Assembly: GCA_940747215.1 (NCBI GenBank)
Contig: CALNWS010000010.1
Location: 1-64,000, forward strand
Source: an uncultured Paraburkholderia sp.
Lineage (GTDB): Bacteria > Pseudomonadota > Gammaproteobacteria > Burkholderiales > Burkholderiaceae
Length of the DNA: 64,000 nucleotides
Direction of reading: 5' to 3'
The translations under genes and the position numbers were made by a program. Positions 19,991 through 30,888 of this stretch are shown here, in pieces. Under the pieces are notes generated by a model that saw nothing but the letters and a program-made list of their open reading frames with translations, did not search any database and was not told where the DNA came from. Each line of letters opens with the position of its first letter. The first letter of the stretch is position 1.

Positions 19991-20651
19991 GTGATTCAGT
20001 TAAAAAATGCGACTCTCGTCGCAGTGGCAATGTTGTTTGCAGTTGCAGGTTCGAATGCAGTACAGGCGCAGGAAATTTACGTGCATGGTGGTACGCTCGG
20101 CGCCGGCGTGGGTGCCGCGCTGCCGTTGACGCGTGGGCGGGCGTGCACTCCGAAATCGAAGGGCTCGGCTTTTCGCATTCGGTCAACGTCAACGAAAACG
20201 AATACGACGGTCATCTCAAGCTGCTGCAAGGCGGCCTGTATCTCGACCTGTTTCCGTTCAGCTCGAGCGGTTTTCGCGTGACGGCCGGCGCGCTCATCAA
20301 CGACGACGAACTCACGGCGCACGCCGTGCCGAACTCGCAAGGCAACTAACTACAAGATCGGCGACGACTACGTGCCGGCCGTCGGCCCGGCACCGTCGGC
20401 TTCGCTGCCGTACGTGATGCCGTATCTGGGCATCGGTTACGGCCACAAGCCGGTTTCGAAGGGCTTTGGCGTCACGTTCGACCTCGGCGTCGCGTATGGC
20501 CGTCCGCACGTGTCGTACAACGTGCCGGTGATCTATCCGCTCTTCGACACACGCGAACATCGACGAGCAGGAACAGAAGATAAACGACAAGGTGGGACAT
20601 TACCGGGTCTATCCGGTGGTTCAACTGGGTGTGACGACGTATCGGTTCTAA
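19991..20651 (+). pseudogene. Secreted/outer-membrane beta-barrel protein (broken)
   Basis: A signal peptide (LVAVAMLFAVAGSNAVQAQ) leads into EIYVHGGTLGAGVGAALPL. Barrel-like segments follow: HSEIEGLGFSHSVNVNENEYDGHL, GGLYLDLFPFSSSGFRVTAG, VMPYLGIGYGHKP, GVTFDLGVAYGRP and a C-terminal VYPVVQLGVTTYRF. The terminal Phe is typical of outer-membrane barrels. Frameshifts lie near 20130, 20348, 20553 and 20635. An alternative start is ATG 19982. Specific function unknown. A terminator follows 70 bp downstream. Confidence 0.65.
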
Positions 20652-20720
20652 AGCGCGGTTTTAACAGCGCGGTTCTGAACGACGCGTTTCATCGCGTACA
20701 CGTTTGTCGAAGCGGTGACG

Positions 20721-20753
20721 AGCCCGCGGCCGGGAAGGCCGCGGGCTTTTTTT
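20721..20753 (+). terminator. Rho-independent terminator
   Basis: An 11-bp GC-rich stem (agcccgcggcc / ggccgcgggct) with a 5-nt loop, followed by seven Ts, downstream of the outer-membrane protein remnant. Confidence 0.9.
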
Positions 20754-20927
20754 CATTCTTGCGGCTTCCATCTACGCACAGGAACGCGCCGGTGCATTGA
20801 GCACGTCACCATGGCAGGCCCGGCAAGGTACTATGACGGTTTCTCGTCCGGCAGCGCCGCGCAAAGGCACAACGCCGGACCGTCGGAAAATCGACCGCAT
20901 TCCCTGCAATCAGCCGTTTTGTCATTC

Positions 20928-21692
20928 ATGAGCACAGGCCGCCGCCATATCGCGCACCTCGACATGGACGCATTCTACGCGTCCGTCGAGCTGTTGCGCT
21001 ATCCGGAACTGCGCGGCAAGGCGGTCGTGACGACGCCCGCGCGCTCAGCATATTTTCCGCAATGGGCATGATGAAGGCCGCGATGCTCGCGCCCGACGAC
21101 GTGCCGCTGCGCGTCTGGCCGCTGCCGGTGCGCAAGGTGAACGGGATCGGCCCGAAGGCGGCGGAAAAGCTCACGGCGCTCGGCATCGCGACGGTCGGCG
21201 ATCTGGCGGCGGCGAACGTGGGCCTGCTGCAGAACAACTTCGGCCGCAGTTATTCGGTGTGGCTCATGCAGGTCGCGCAAGGTCACGACGAGCGGCCGGT
21301 GGTGGTGGAATCGGAACCGAAGTCGATGAGCCGCGAAACGACCTTCGAGCGCGACCTGCATCCGCGCCACGACCGGCCGGCGCTCTCGAGTTCGTTCACG
21401 GGATTGTGCGTGCGGGTCGCGGAAAACCTCGTGCGCAAGGGTTACGTGGGGCGCACGATTGGCATCAAGCTGCGTTACGACGATTTCCGCACGGTGACGC
21501 GCGATCTGACGCTCGACGAACCCACCGCCGATGCCACCGAAATCCGCCGCGCCGCGACCGAGTGTCTGCGCCGCGTGGAATTGAATGCGGCTGCTTGGCG
21601 TGCACGTGAGCACGCTGAGCCAGGCCAACGCGCAGCCTGTACGACAGCGTCTACCGGTTCAGGCCGACTTGCCCTTCACGAGCAACGAGTAG
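20928..21692 (+). pseudogene. dinB: DNA polymerase IV, catalytic palm deleted
   Basis: ATG 20928 starts the Y-family signature RRHIAHLDMDAFYASVE. After GKAVV the sequence jumps to a TT-AR-ALSIFSAMGMMKAAMLAP piece. It then jumps again, at about 21100, to DVPLRVWPLPVRKVNGIGPKAAEKL. About 120 residues are therefore lost, including the region carrying the catalytic Asp-Glu pair. Thumb and little-finger parts remain (GPKAAEKLTALGIATVGDL, RETTFERDLHPRHDRPAL). A frameshift near 21595 precedes the C-terminus LLGVHVSTLSQANAQPV, ending at TAG 21690. It cannot be an active polymerase. The end overlaps the converging kinase gene by 34 bp. Confidence 0.85.
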
Positions 21693-22953
21693 GCGGCGTC
21701 TCCCGCCGTTACGTTCAGATTCGAACGCGCAGCCGGCATGCCCGCTTCGACCTGCGACGCCGCCACCGAAAACGCAAACGTATTGATGCCGTTCGCGCTT
21801 TCCACCGAAACCGAGCCGCGGTGCATCTCCGCAATCGCCTTCACGATCGCGAGGCCGAGGCCGTGGTTCTCGCGGCTATTCGTGCGCGACGACGCCTCAG
21901 CGCGATAAAAACGGTCGAACAGATGTTCGAGCACGGCCGGCTTGATCGGTTGACCAGGATTGGCCACGGCCACGCGAACCTGATCGCCTTCATGAACGAT
22001 CGTCACGCTGATTTTCGCGCCCGGCTCGCAATGCTGGATCGCGTTCATCAGAAGATTCGTGCGCGCGCGAGGAACAGCATGTCGTTAATGATCGCGCGCA
22101 TCCACTCGAATTCTTCGAGATTGGATTGCAGCGTGTGACGCAGGTCGTCGACGGAACGGTTTCGTGTAAGCGCGACTTCCGTCTGACCGATCAGGATCGT
22201 GACCGGCGTGCGCAGTTCGTGCGCGACGTCGGCGTTGAACGATTCGAGCCGTCCATACGCGCCGTCCAGACGTTCGAGTGCGCCGTTGAACGAGAGGTTC
22301 GCCAGATCGTTCAGTTCGAGCGGCAAGGAGGCCGTATTCAGGCGCTGCGAGCGGTTGTTCGGACTCACGGCGGATGCGTCGCGGGTGAGGCGCGTGAGCG
22401 GCGCAAAGCCGAGTCGCGTGACGGAATAACTGAGCAGCAGCACGGCCAGACTGCCAAGCGCGGACAACGCGGCAAGCGCGAGGCCGAACACGCGCATCGT
22501 GCGCACGTTCGGAGAATAGCTCGCGGCCACCTGCAACTGCACGGCCGGGCGGGCACCGTACGCGGGAATCGTCGCGGTGACGGCGAGCAGGTCCTGACCG
22601 CCGCCGCCCGGCGTCACACGCGCATAGCCGCCCGGCCAGCTCGTCACCGTTTTTCCTTCAACCGGCGTGCCGTAATGAAAGTACGGATCGGTGCCCGTCA
22701 CCGAATACAGCGTGCTGTTGTCGTGCGGCGTCATGTCGGTGAGTTTCTCGCGCGCCATGCGCCATTTCTCCGGCGTCACCGCGTGATAGACGATGATGCG
22801 CGCGATCTGCGCACGGTCGTCGAGTGATTCTCGCAGGTAATGTTCGAGCTGCGTGCGCAACACCAGAAAGAGCCTGATGCCGACGAGCGTGAATACCGAG
22901 AGCGCGACGAGCGCGAACATCAACGCAAGACGGCGCGCGATGGAGCGGTTCAT
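21659..22953 (-). pseudogene. Heavy-metal-type sensor histidine kinase (broken)
   Basis: ATG 22953 overlaps the regulator stop (ATGA). A first helix (ALMFALVALSVFTLVGIRLFLV), a periplasmic domain, a second helix near residue 180, HAMP and the H-box FNADVAHELRTPVTILIGQ are present. After NDMLFLARA a deletion of about 65 codons with a frameshift (near 22060) joins directly to the N-box NLLMNAIQHC. LFDRFYRAE and HGLGLAIVKAIAEMH follow. The paired regulator and the adjacent RND pump suggest metal sensing of the CusS/IrlS type. Confidence 0.82.
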
Positions 22954-23625
22954 GACTGCTCCGCCTCTTCGCGCACTTCGAACACGTAGCCCATGCCGCG
23001 CACGGTATGCAGCAGCTTCGACGGAAACGGTCCGTCGAGTTTCGCGCGCAGACGTTTGATGGCCGTTTCCACCACGTTCGTGTGACTGTCGAAGTTCACG
23101 TCCCAGACGAGTTCGGTGATGGCGGCCTTGGAGAGAATGTCGCCCTGACGGCGCGCCAGCACGCTCAGCAGCTGGAACTCTTTCGCAGTGAGATCGAGGC
23201 GCACGCCGTCGCGCGTGGCACGCCGCCCGATCAGATCGACGAACAGATCGCCGACCGAAATCAGCGTGGATTCCTGCGACCGCGTGCGTCGCGAGAGCGC
23301 GTGCAGCCGTTCGACGAGTTCGAGAAACGAAAAAGGTTTGGTGAGGTAGTCGTCCGCGCCTTCGCGCAAACCGCGCACGCGGTCGTTCACGTGATCGCGC
23401 GCGGTGAGCATGATGACCGGCGTGGACTTGCGCATGCGCAGCGCCTTGAGCACGCTGAAGCCGTCGCGCTTGGGCAGCATGACGTCGTAATCGATCGAAT
23501 TCGGTGGCCAGATGCATGCCTTCCTCGCCATCGAGCGCGACGTCGACCACCCAGCCCTGCTCTGTCAGACCGGAGCGCAGGCAGTCCACCACCTTCAGCT
23601 CGTCCTAAACGATCAGCAATTTCAT
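22950..23625 (-). pseudogene. OmpR-family response regulator (broken)
   Basis: ATG 23625 starts MKLLIV, then TAG at 23605-23607 where acidic residues (VEDE) are expected. The receiver continues EEGMHLATEFD and, after a frameshift near 23490, YDVMLPKRDGFSVLKAL, PVIMLTARD and GADDYLTKPFSFLELVERL. The winged-helix part is whole: DLTAKEFQLLSVLARRQGD, HTNVVETAIKRLRAKLD, GYVFE. The phospho-acceptor Asp region lies at the frameshift. It overlaps the kinase gene by 4 bp and lies next to the RND efflux genes it presumably controlled. Confidence 0.83.
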
Positions 23626-23691
23626 GCGCGTCCCTTTCTTTAAATGCATTATACAAAACGCTCCGCATCCCTTCCTGTGTGCTATCATATG

Positions 23692-24125
23692 TTGTCCTGC
23701 GATTGCCTGCGCGAGTTCCTGATCCACTTCGGGCGTGTCCAGCTCGGCAAGCAGTTGACCCCGCTTCACGTGCGCGCCGATATCGGCGTACCAGTGCAGC
23801 AGATAGCCCGTGGAACGCGCGTAAATCGGCGACTCCACGTTGCCGCGCAACGTCCCCGGCAGCAGTGTGTTGCCGCTGTTTTTGGTCTGCGTGGGCTTAC
23901 CACGTTCACGTACTGCACGGCGTTCTGCTTCGTCGTCTCGGCAACGGAACGGCTTTGCATCACGTTGGCGATCACCGTGCGCAACGCGCCCAGAGCGAGC
24001 AGCACCAGCACGATACAGACGGCGATTTTTGCGCGCTTCCATTCGCGGTGGCGCGGCGGCAAAGCGTGGCCGCTCTCGGTCTCTCGCGAAGGAATCGCCA
24101 GCGATGCATGGGTCTTTTCGGTCAT
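23692..24125 (-). pseudogene. RND membrane-fusion protein, 5' fragment only
   Basis: ATG 24125 starts MTEKTHASLAIPSRE with one transmembrane anchor (IAVCIVLVLLALGALRTVI). After a frameshift near 23910 come the first lipoyl half (TLLPGTLRGNVESPIYARS, HWYADIGAHVKRGQLLAEL) and DTPEVDQELAQA. The gene stops being recognisable at about 23692 after AIAGQ. The coiled coil, second lipoyl half and barrel (about 250 residues) are gone, and the response-regulator upstream region follows at once. Its position behind the RND gene fits an MFP partner. Confidence 0.75.
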
Positions 24126-24132
24126 CTCAGTC

Positions 24133-24154
24133 AACCACCTATTAACCACCTATT
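24133..24154. repeat. Perfect 11-bp tandem duplication
   Basis: The unit aaccacctatt occurs twice head to tail, in the short gap between the RND gene end and the MFP start. Confidence 0.75.
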
Positions 24155-24167
24155 TCGGCCAATTCGG

Positions 24168-27100
24168 TCATCCGCAAAAACCGGCTCGTGTTCGTCGTTC
24201 GTCGTCATGCAGGCGCGCCGGCGCCATCGTGGCCACCGTCGTGGCTAGTGCCATGATTTTGCCGCCGCCGTTGTCGCTACCATCATAACCGCCGTTATTT
24301 TCATGATCGTCGCCATCATGACGACGACGTTTCGCAAGCCGCGAGTGAATGCCCGCGAACACGAGCGGCACGAAAAACAGCGTGGAAACCGTGGCAAACA
24401 GCAATCCGCCGATCACCGCGCGTCCGAGCGGCGCATTCTGTTCGGTGCCTTCGCCGAGACCGAGCGCCATCGGAATCATGCCGATGATCATTGCGAACGC
24501 CGTCATCAGCACCGGCCGGATACGGCTCGCGCCGGCTTCGAGCGCAGCGGTGAACGGCGGCGCGCCGGCCTGCAGACGCTGCCGCGCGAACGCTACCATC
24601 AGAAAATACTGTTGGCCGTGGCGACGCCCATCGTCATGATCGCGCCGGTCAACGCCGGCACGCTCAGGTGCTTGCCCGTGAGGAACAGCATCCAGACGAT
24701 GCCCGCTAGCGCCGCAGGCAACGCGCTGACGATGATGAGCGGATCGGCCCACGACTGGAAGTTCACGACGATCAGCAGATACACGAGCACGATCGCCATC
24801 GCGACGCCGAGGCCCAGACCGAAGAACGAACTGCGCATGGTCTGCACCTAGCCGCGCACCGTGATCTGGCTGCCGCGCAGCAAGGTCGGGCGCAACTGAT
24901 TCACGAGCTTGTCGACCTGGTTCGCAACGTTGCCGAGGTCGCGATTCTCAACGCTCACATACAGATCGATCACCGGTCGAATGTTGTAATGCGTGACCTC
25001 CGCGAACTGGTTTTTCGGCGACACGCGCACGAGGTTGCCGAGCAGTTGCGTCGGCCCCGTTGCGGACGCGGACACGGGCGTGCGCAGTAGTTCGTCGATC
25101 GACAAGATCTGGTATTGCGGCGTTTGCACCGCCACGTTGTATTCGACGCCGTTGCGGCTGTTGAACCAGAATCCCGGTGACGTCTGCGAACTGCCCGAAA
25201 GCGAAATCAGCATGTTCTGCGCGACATTGCTCGCGCTCAGATTCAGTTGCTGCAAGCGGGTGCGATCCATGTCCAGACTCATCACAGGTTCGTCGAGCTT
25301 TTGCTAGATGTGCGTATCCACCGTGCCCGGAATCAGGCGGACCTGTTTGAACAGCTTGCTGCGCGGCGTCGAAATTGCCTTGCTGGTTCGCGCCGGAAAT
25401 CTGCACGTCGATCGCAGCGGGCAAGCCGAAATTGAGAATCTGCGTGACGATGTCATCGGGCTGGAAGAAGAACTCCGTGCCCAGAAAGCGCTTCGGCAGC
25501 AGCACACGCAAACGGTTCATATATACATTTGCGTCGGCTTGTGGTCTTCGTTCAGTGCGACCTGGATTTCGCCGTCGAGCGTGCCGATTGTGCCCGAGTT
25601 GCTGTACGACAGATTGACACCGCTATACGGCAAACCAAGGTTGTCGAGAATCACGCCGAGTTCTTTCTGCGGCACGACTTCGCGAATCACTTTCTCCACT
25701 TCGTCGACAAGACGCGCGGTTTCCTCGATACGCGTACCCGTCGGCGCGCGCATGTGCAGACGGATGTCGCTCGCATCCACACTCGGGAAAAAGTCTTCGC
25801 CGAGCACGAAAAAGAGACCCAGCGACACCACACAGAAACCGAGGAACATGCTGCCGAACATCGCGCGGCGCACGAGCAGGCTGCTCAGAATCATGATGTA
25901 GGCAGAGCGCATGCACTCAAAGCCGTTATCGAAGCGCCGGTAAAGACGCATGAACAGATTCGGCTTCGCGTCGCCCTTCGGCTTGTGCGCGTGGCCCATC
26001 AGCAGCATTGCGAGCGTCGGCACGAGCGTACGCGACAGCACGTACGACGCGAGCATAGCGAACACCACGGCTTCCGCGAGTGGCACGAACAGATAGCGTG
26101 CGACACTGGTCAGGAAGAACATCGGCACGAACACGATACAGATACAGAGTGTCGACACCAGCGCCGGAATCGCGATTTCGCCCGCACCTTCGAGAATCGC
26201 GTCATGCAGATCCGTGCCCATATGCAGGTGCTGCTCGATGTTTTCGATCGTCACCTTGGCATCGTCCACGAGAATGCCGACGGCGAGCGCAAGGCCGCCG
26301 AGCGTCATGATGTTGATGGTTCGCCCGGGCGCGGGCAGCACAATCAGCGACGACAGGATCGACAACGGAATCGAGATCACGATGATGCAGGTGCTGCGCC
26401 AGTTGCCGAGAAAGAGCAGGATCATCGCCGCCGTGAGCGCGGCGGCCACCAGCGCTTCGCGCACCACGCCCTGCACCGCCGCCTTCACGAACACGGACTG
26501 ATCGAACAGCGCCGTTATGTTCAGATCGGGCGGCAACGCGACGCGCGCGGCGGGCGGCAGACCCTTCAGCGTATTGACGATGGAAAGCGTCGACGCATTG
26601 CCGTTTTTCAGCACCGATATCAGCACGCCGCGGTGCCGGTTCTGCCGCACGATGTTCGTCTGCGGCGAGAAGCCGTCGCGCACGTGCGCCACTTCACGCA
26701 GATACGTGGTCGCGCCGTTGAGCGTTCGCACCGGAATATCGTTGAGCCCTTCCACCGTGGCGAGCGAGCCGTTCATGTTGATCGTGTATTTCTTCGGGCC
26801 GATCTTCGCCGTGCCGGTCGGCAGGATCAAGTTTTGCGCGTTGAACGTGCCGACCACATCGGAAGGCGTAAGGCCTTTCGCGAGCAGCGCGCGCGTGTCG
26901 AGGTCGACGGAGATCAGACGCGATTTGCCGCCGTAAGGATAAGGCACGGCGGTGCCGGGAATCGTCACGAGTTGGGGGCGCAGGAAGTTGAGCGCCGTAT
27001 CGTTCAACGCCTGCTCCGAGAGTTTCGGACTCGACAGACCAAGCTGGATCACCGGAATGCTCGACGTGGAATAGCTGATGACGAGCGGCGGTGTCGCGCC

Positions 27101-27463
27101 CGGCGGCATCTGCTTGAGCTGCGCCTGTTCGACGGCGACGACCTGTGCGATCGCGGTCTGGATGTTCGCGTCGGGTTGCAGGAACACCTTCAAAATCGTG
27201 ATGTCCGCGAACGATTGCGACTCGATGTGTTCGATGTTGTTGACGGTGGTGGTCAGAGTGCGCTCGTTGACCGACGTGATCCGGTTCGCCATGTCTTCGG
27301 CGGACAGACCTGTGTACGTCCAGATGATGCTGACGACCGGAATGTTGATTTCCGGCAGCACGTCGCCCGGCGTGGTGAACAGCACGAACGGCGTTGCCAG
27401 CACGATCAGAATGGCCATCACGATGAACGTGTATGGCCGCTTAAGCGCTACATTAACATCCAC
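24168..27463 (-). pseudogene. RND efflux pump inner-membrane subunit (broken)
   Basis: Start GTG 27463 (DVNVALKRPYTFIVMAIL). Porter domains and membrane helices follow in family order: LPEINIPVVSIIWTYTG, GLALAVGILVDDAKVTIENI, the second porter half (PTGTRIEETARLVDEVEKVI), YLLIVVNFQSWADPLIIV, MTMGVATANSIF and AFAMIIGMIPMALGLGEG. Size matches about 1,070 residues. Lesions: frameshifts near 25520, 25365 and 24605; TAG 25304-25306 (HI-stop-QKLDEP); TAG 24848-24850 (VRG-stop-VQTM). The tail beyond SRLAKR is a low-complexity Asp/Asn/Gly/His stretch. With the MFP fragment and the two-component genes it forms an efflux operon, possibly for metals or toxic organics. Confidence 0.88.
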
Positions 27464-27656
27464 ATGAAACGCGCCCGAGAGGAATGCATGTAGGAATGGT
27501 TGGTCAGCGCTATGCTAGATCGATAGCATCAACGCCTGCATGGAGCGAAATGGCCGGATTGTCAAGAAGGCAGATGTAAGCTCGAAGGCCTGTTTTATGG
27601 TCGCTTATTTGGCTTTCTGTTGTGCTTACTCGTGCCCTCCGCTTTACCTGTGAAGC

Positions 27657-28095
27657 TTATTTGGCGAACAGCGAGGACATGTCCGCGAAGGCCTTGAACT
27701 CGAGCGCATTGCCCGACGGGTCGAGGAAGAACATCGTAGCCTACTCGCCCACTTCACCCTTGAAGCGCACGTGCGGTTCGATGATGAAGTCGATACCCGC
27801 CGCTTTCAGTTTATCGGCTGCTGCCTGCCATTGCTCCATCGAAAGCACCGCGCCGAAATGACGGACCGGCACGGCGTCGCCATCTACCTTGCTCGTGCTG
27901 CGATGACCGATTGATTTCATCGGGCGACAGATGCGCGACGATCTGATGACCGTAGAAGTTGAAATCCACCCACGCGTCCGAGCTGCGGCCTTCGGGGCAG
28001 CCGAGCAGGTCGCCGTAGAACTCGCGCGCGGCGGCAAGACTATGCACGGGAAACGCCAGATGGAACGGGGGAATGACGGTCTGGTTTGCGCTCAT
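27657..28095 (-). pseudogene. VOC/glyoxalase-fold protein (broken)
   Basis: ATG 28095 starts [17 protein letters not shown] with the first VOC module ([38 protein letters not shown]). The second module follows ([35 protein letters not shown]), ending FAK at TAA 27657. A frameshift lies near 27910. A TAG at 27741-27743 (GE-stop-ATMFFLDP) replaces an expected Gln. Family members are glyoxalase, dioxygenase or resistance proteins with paired metal-binding modules. The substrate cannot be told. It is divergent from the LysR gene at 28252. Confidence 0.8.
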
Positions 28096-28251
28096 GGGAA
28101 GACTCGCGTTGGAGATTGTGATTGGAAGATCCGATTCGATTGATGACCTATACGTCTGAAGCGAATTTCAATCATAAGCAAAATTGCTGAAAAACCATAT
28201 ATATTTGATCTGAGCATCATTACTTTCGATCAATTGTTTTTTCACGTTTTC

Positions 28252-29145
28252 ATGCTCAGCGAACTCAGAACCTTCATTGCCGTGAGCCAGTATGGCACGT
28301 TTTCCGGCGCGGGCGCGCGAATCGGTCTCACGCAATCGGCAGTGAGCGCGCAAATGCAGCGCCTCGAGGAATAGCTCGGCTTTGCGCTGTTCGACCGCAC
28401 CGGCCGCTCGGCGACGCTCAACGACGCCGGCCGCGAAACGCTCGCGCTCGCCGAAGAAATGATGACGCTCTACGCGCGTCTTTCGGAGCGCGGCGCGAGC
28501 GGAGCGGAAAGCGGCATGCTGCGCGTGGGTGCGATTGCATCGGCCCAAGTGTCGTTTCTGCCGGACGCGCTCGCGCATTTTCGCATCGACCGTCCGGGCT
28601 GGCGGATTCGCGTCGTGCCCGGCGTGTCGCTCGGCCTGCTCATTCAGGTGGATTCCGGCGAACTCGATCTGACGGTCACCATCAAGCCGCCCTTCGCACT
28701 GCCTTCCGAACTCGAATGGCACACGCTCGTCACCGAACCGTTCGTGCTATTGGTACCGAAAGCGCTCGCACGCGGCAAGGGGAAAGCGCGCGGCTGGCGC
28801 GAGTGGCTGCGCAACGAGCCATTTATTCGCTACGACCGCACATCGTTCGGAGGACGGCTCGTCGACCGCTTTCTGCGCCGCGCGCGTCTGAATGTGCAGG
28901 ACGTGGTCGAACTCGACGAACTGCAGGGCATCGTGCAACTGGTGGCGCGCGGCATCGGCGTCGCGCTGACTCCCGATTCGGCCGGGCTCGACAAGTGGCC
29001 CGCGGGTGTTACCGCCATCGATCTCGGCGACGCCACATTTTACCGCGAAATCGGCCTCGTGCAGCGGCCGCGACATAGCCGGCAGGCCGTGGCGGGCGCG
29101 CTTGCGGATTGCATTGGAGCAGCGGCAAACGGCGAACGGGCTTGA
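28252..29145 (+). pseudogene. LysR-family regulator with a single TAG
   Basis: ATG 28252 (MLSELRTFIAVSQYGTFSG) starts a full 297-codon LysR gene. The winged helix is TQSAVSAQMQRLEE. The effector domain runs GMLRVGAIASAQVSFLPDAL to the C-terminus at TGA 29143. The only lesion is TAG at 28372-28374, in LEE-stop-LGFALFDR, where relatives have Gln or Arg. One C to T change would suffice. The rest has no frameshift, so damage is very recent. It is divergent from the VOC gene, its likely target. Confidence 0.82.
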
Positions 29146-29313
29146 TCTGCTCGCGGCCTTGGCCTCGCCGTGAGTAAAAACCGCGGACACCTGATTGTCA
29201 CGTCGCATGTGGCAGCAACTGTATCTGTCGGCGTACACGGCAAACGCGCAGAATCGCCGTTTCATACCAATTCACGCGCACGGCTCTCACACCGCGCCAA
29301 CGAGACCACGCTC

Positions 29314-29986
29314 ATGACGCCCACCGCCCTTCTCACCAGCCGACGTGCTGATTGCCTACGCGCCTATTTCGTCGGCACGGCGAGCCCCGGGCCCAGCAAT
29401 CTCGCCATCATGTCGCTTGCGATGAGTTCGGGCCGCCAGACCGCGCTCACGTTCGCGCTCGGTGTGGTGTCCGGTTCTTCTTCTGGGCGCTGCTGGCCTT
29501 GCTGGGGTTGTCGGCGGTGCTCGCCACTTATTCGCAGTGTCTCGTCGCGCAGCGCGGCCGCGAGATGCAGCACGATCAGCGCAAAGAATCAGAATTGCGG
29601 GCGGTCTCTATCTGCTGTGGCTCGGCTTCAAATCCGCGCGCTCGGCGTTCAGAGCCGAGCCGCTGCCCACCTGCGCGCAGCGCAGCAAAGAGCCGCTCAA
29701 ACGCCTGTATCTGCGCGGACTGCTGCATCTTACGAATCCGAAAGCGATTCTCGTGTGGATGTCGATCGTGTCGCTCTCCGTCTCGCCCACCGGTGGCACG
29801 TCGCATATGACGACGGTCGTGCTCAGCTGCATGTGCATCGGCGTGAGCGTGTTCAGCAGCTACGCGATGCTGTTTTCCACCGAGTCGGCACGCCGCGTGT
29901 ATCTGTCGATTCGCCGCTGGCTCGACGGCTCGCTCGCGGTCATGTTCGGCATTGCCGGGTTGAAGATGCTGACGTCGAAAAGCTGA
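29314..29986 (+). pseudogene. LysE/RhtB-family amino-acid exporter (broken)
   Basis: ATG 29314 (MTPTALLTS). The hallmark GTASPGPSNLAIMSLAMSSG motif follows, then helices FFWALLALLGLSAVLATYS and GGLYLLWLGFKSARSAF. LTNPKAILVWMSIVSLSV, a fifth helix and WLDGSLAVMFGIAGLKML complete the protein at TGA 29984. Frameshifts near 29345, 29475 and 29565 separate the pieces. The ancestor had about 210 residues. Members export amino acids or homoserine lactones; substrate unknown here. Confidence 0.8.
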
Positions 29987-30084
29987 TTGGCCACGATCCG
30001 GCAAATCGCACGGACCTCACCACGGACCGCACGCCCGCTCTGCGATACTGTCGCTCTGGAAAACAGGGCGAACACGCAAAACAC

Positions 30085-30378
30085 ATGAGCGGTGGCAATC
30101 AGTCGAACTCCGTGCAACAACACACGCCGCTGCAAAAGCGACTTTATCTGGCGGGCGTCGTCGCGCTGATCGGCGGTTTGATCGCGGCGGTCATCATCTA
30201 CGTGGCCGCGCCGGCACCGGACAGCGCCGTGAGCATGTACAGCATCGCGGACCCACGCTATCAGATCGAATTGCCGCGCATCGGCGGCAATGCGGCCGTG
30301 CTCGGTGCCGCGATCGCGGGCCTGTGCTTTTTCGTCGGCTACTATTTCGCCGGCCATGACGACACGTCGGCACCCTGA
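30085..30378 (+). CDS. Small two-helix membrane protein, intact
   Basis: A 97-codon product starts MSGGNQSNSVQQHTPLQ. Two hydrophobic helices (YLAGVVALIGGLIAAVIIYV and AAVLGAAIAGLCFFVGYYFA) flank a polar loop with DPRYQIELPRIGG. No family is recognised. It follows the broken exporter gene by about 100 bp. Open and free of lesions. Confidence 0.65.
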   Translation: MSGGNQSNSVQQHTPLQKRLYLAGVVALIGGLIAAVIIYVAAPAPDSAVSMYSIADPRYQIELPRIGGNAAVLGAAIAGLCFFVGYYFAGHDDTSAP

Positions 30379-30410
30379 ACCGCTTGCTGTCCCATTGCCC
30401 CGAGAAGCGT

Positions 30411-30888
30411 CTATAACGCGTTCTTCAATCGCGGACTCGGCTCTTCCACGCCCGCCGCGCGCAGCGCCGCATGCAACGTGCCGAAAATGCAGCTTGTGTA
30501 CCGATGAGCGGCGTGATGCCTTGGCGGTCCATATCCGAACGCAAATAGCGAGTCACGCGCGCAAACAGCACCTCGACGGTTGCGTCATCGTGGAGAGACG
30601 GCTCGCGAAAATGGTGGCGATGGCGGAGTCGGCCGCGACAACGAGATGCCGCGACGCGCCGAAGAAGGCGAACGTGACGAGCGGCAGAAAGACGATGTAA
30701 AGCCCGGCCACAGCGGGCATGCCGGCTATGTGCGCATAGCCGAGCACTTGCGGAATATCCATCGACGCGAGTTGCACGCCCGCGAGCGCATCCCGCGCCG
30801 CCGCGCGGCCCAATGGAAGAATGCCCTTCAGCACGCTCAGGCGCGCCGTGATTGCCGACAGGAATGACTGCATACGCGATACTGCCAT
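30411..30888 (-). pseudogene. SulP-type anion transporter, middle deleted
   Basis: From ATG 30888 (possible start 30873, MQSFLSAITARLSVLKG) the N-terminal SulP helices are clear: DALAGVQLASMDIPQVLGY, AGMPAVAGLYIVFLPLVTF, FFGASRHLVVAADSAIATI. After SRLSTM the sequence jumps to an end fragment (LFARVTRYLRSDMDRQGI, then in another frame GTLHAALRAAGVEEPSPRL), ending at TAG 30411. That resembles the C-terminal STAS domain. Some 350-400 residues of helices are missing. A frameshift lies near 30575 and another near 30490. Confidence 0.7.

Noticed and set aside
22126..24248. Plus-strand frames of 233 and 413 codons opposite the two-component genes
   Set aside because: Kinase and regulator motifs occur only on the minus strand.
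25529..27493. Plus-strand frame of 654 codons opposite the RND pump
   Set aside because: It is antisense to a clear RND gene, very rich in Arg/His/Gln, with no recognisable domain; typical high-GC shadow.
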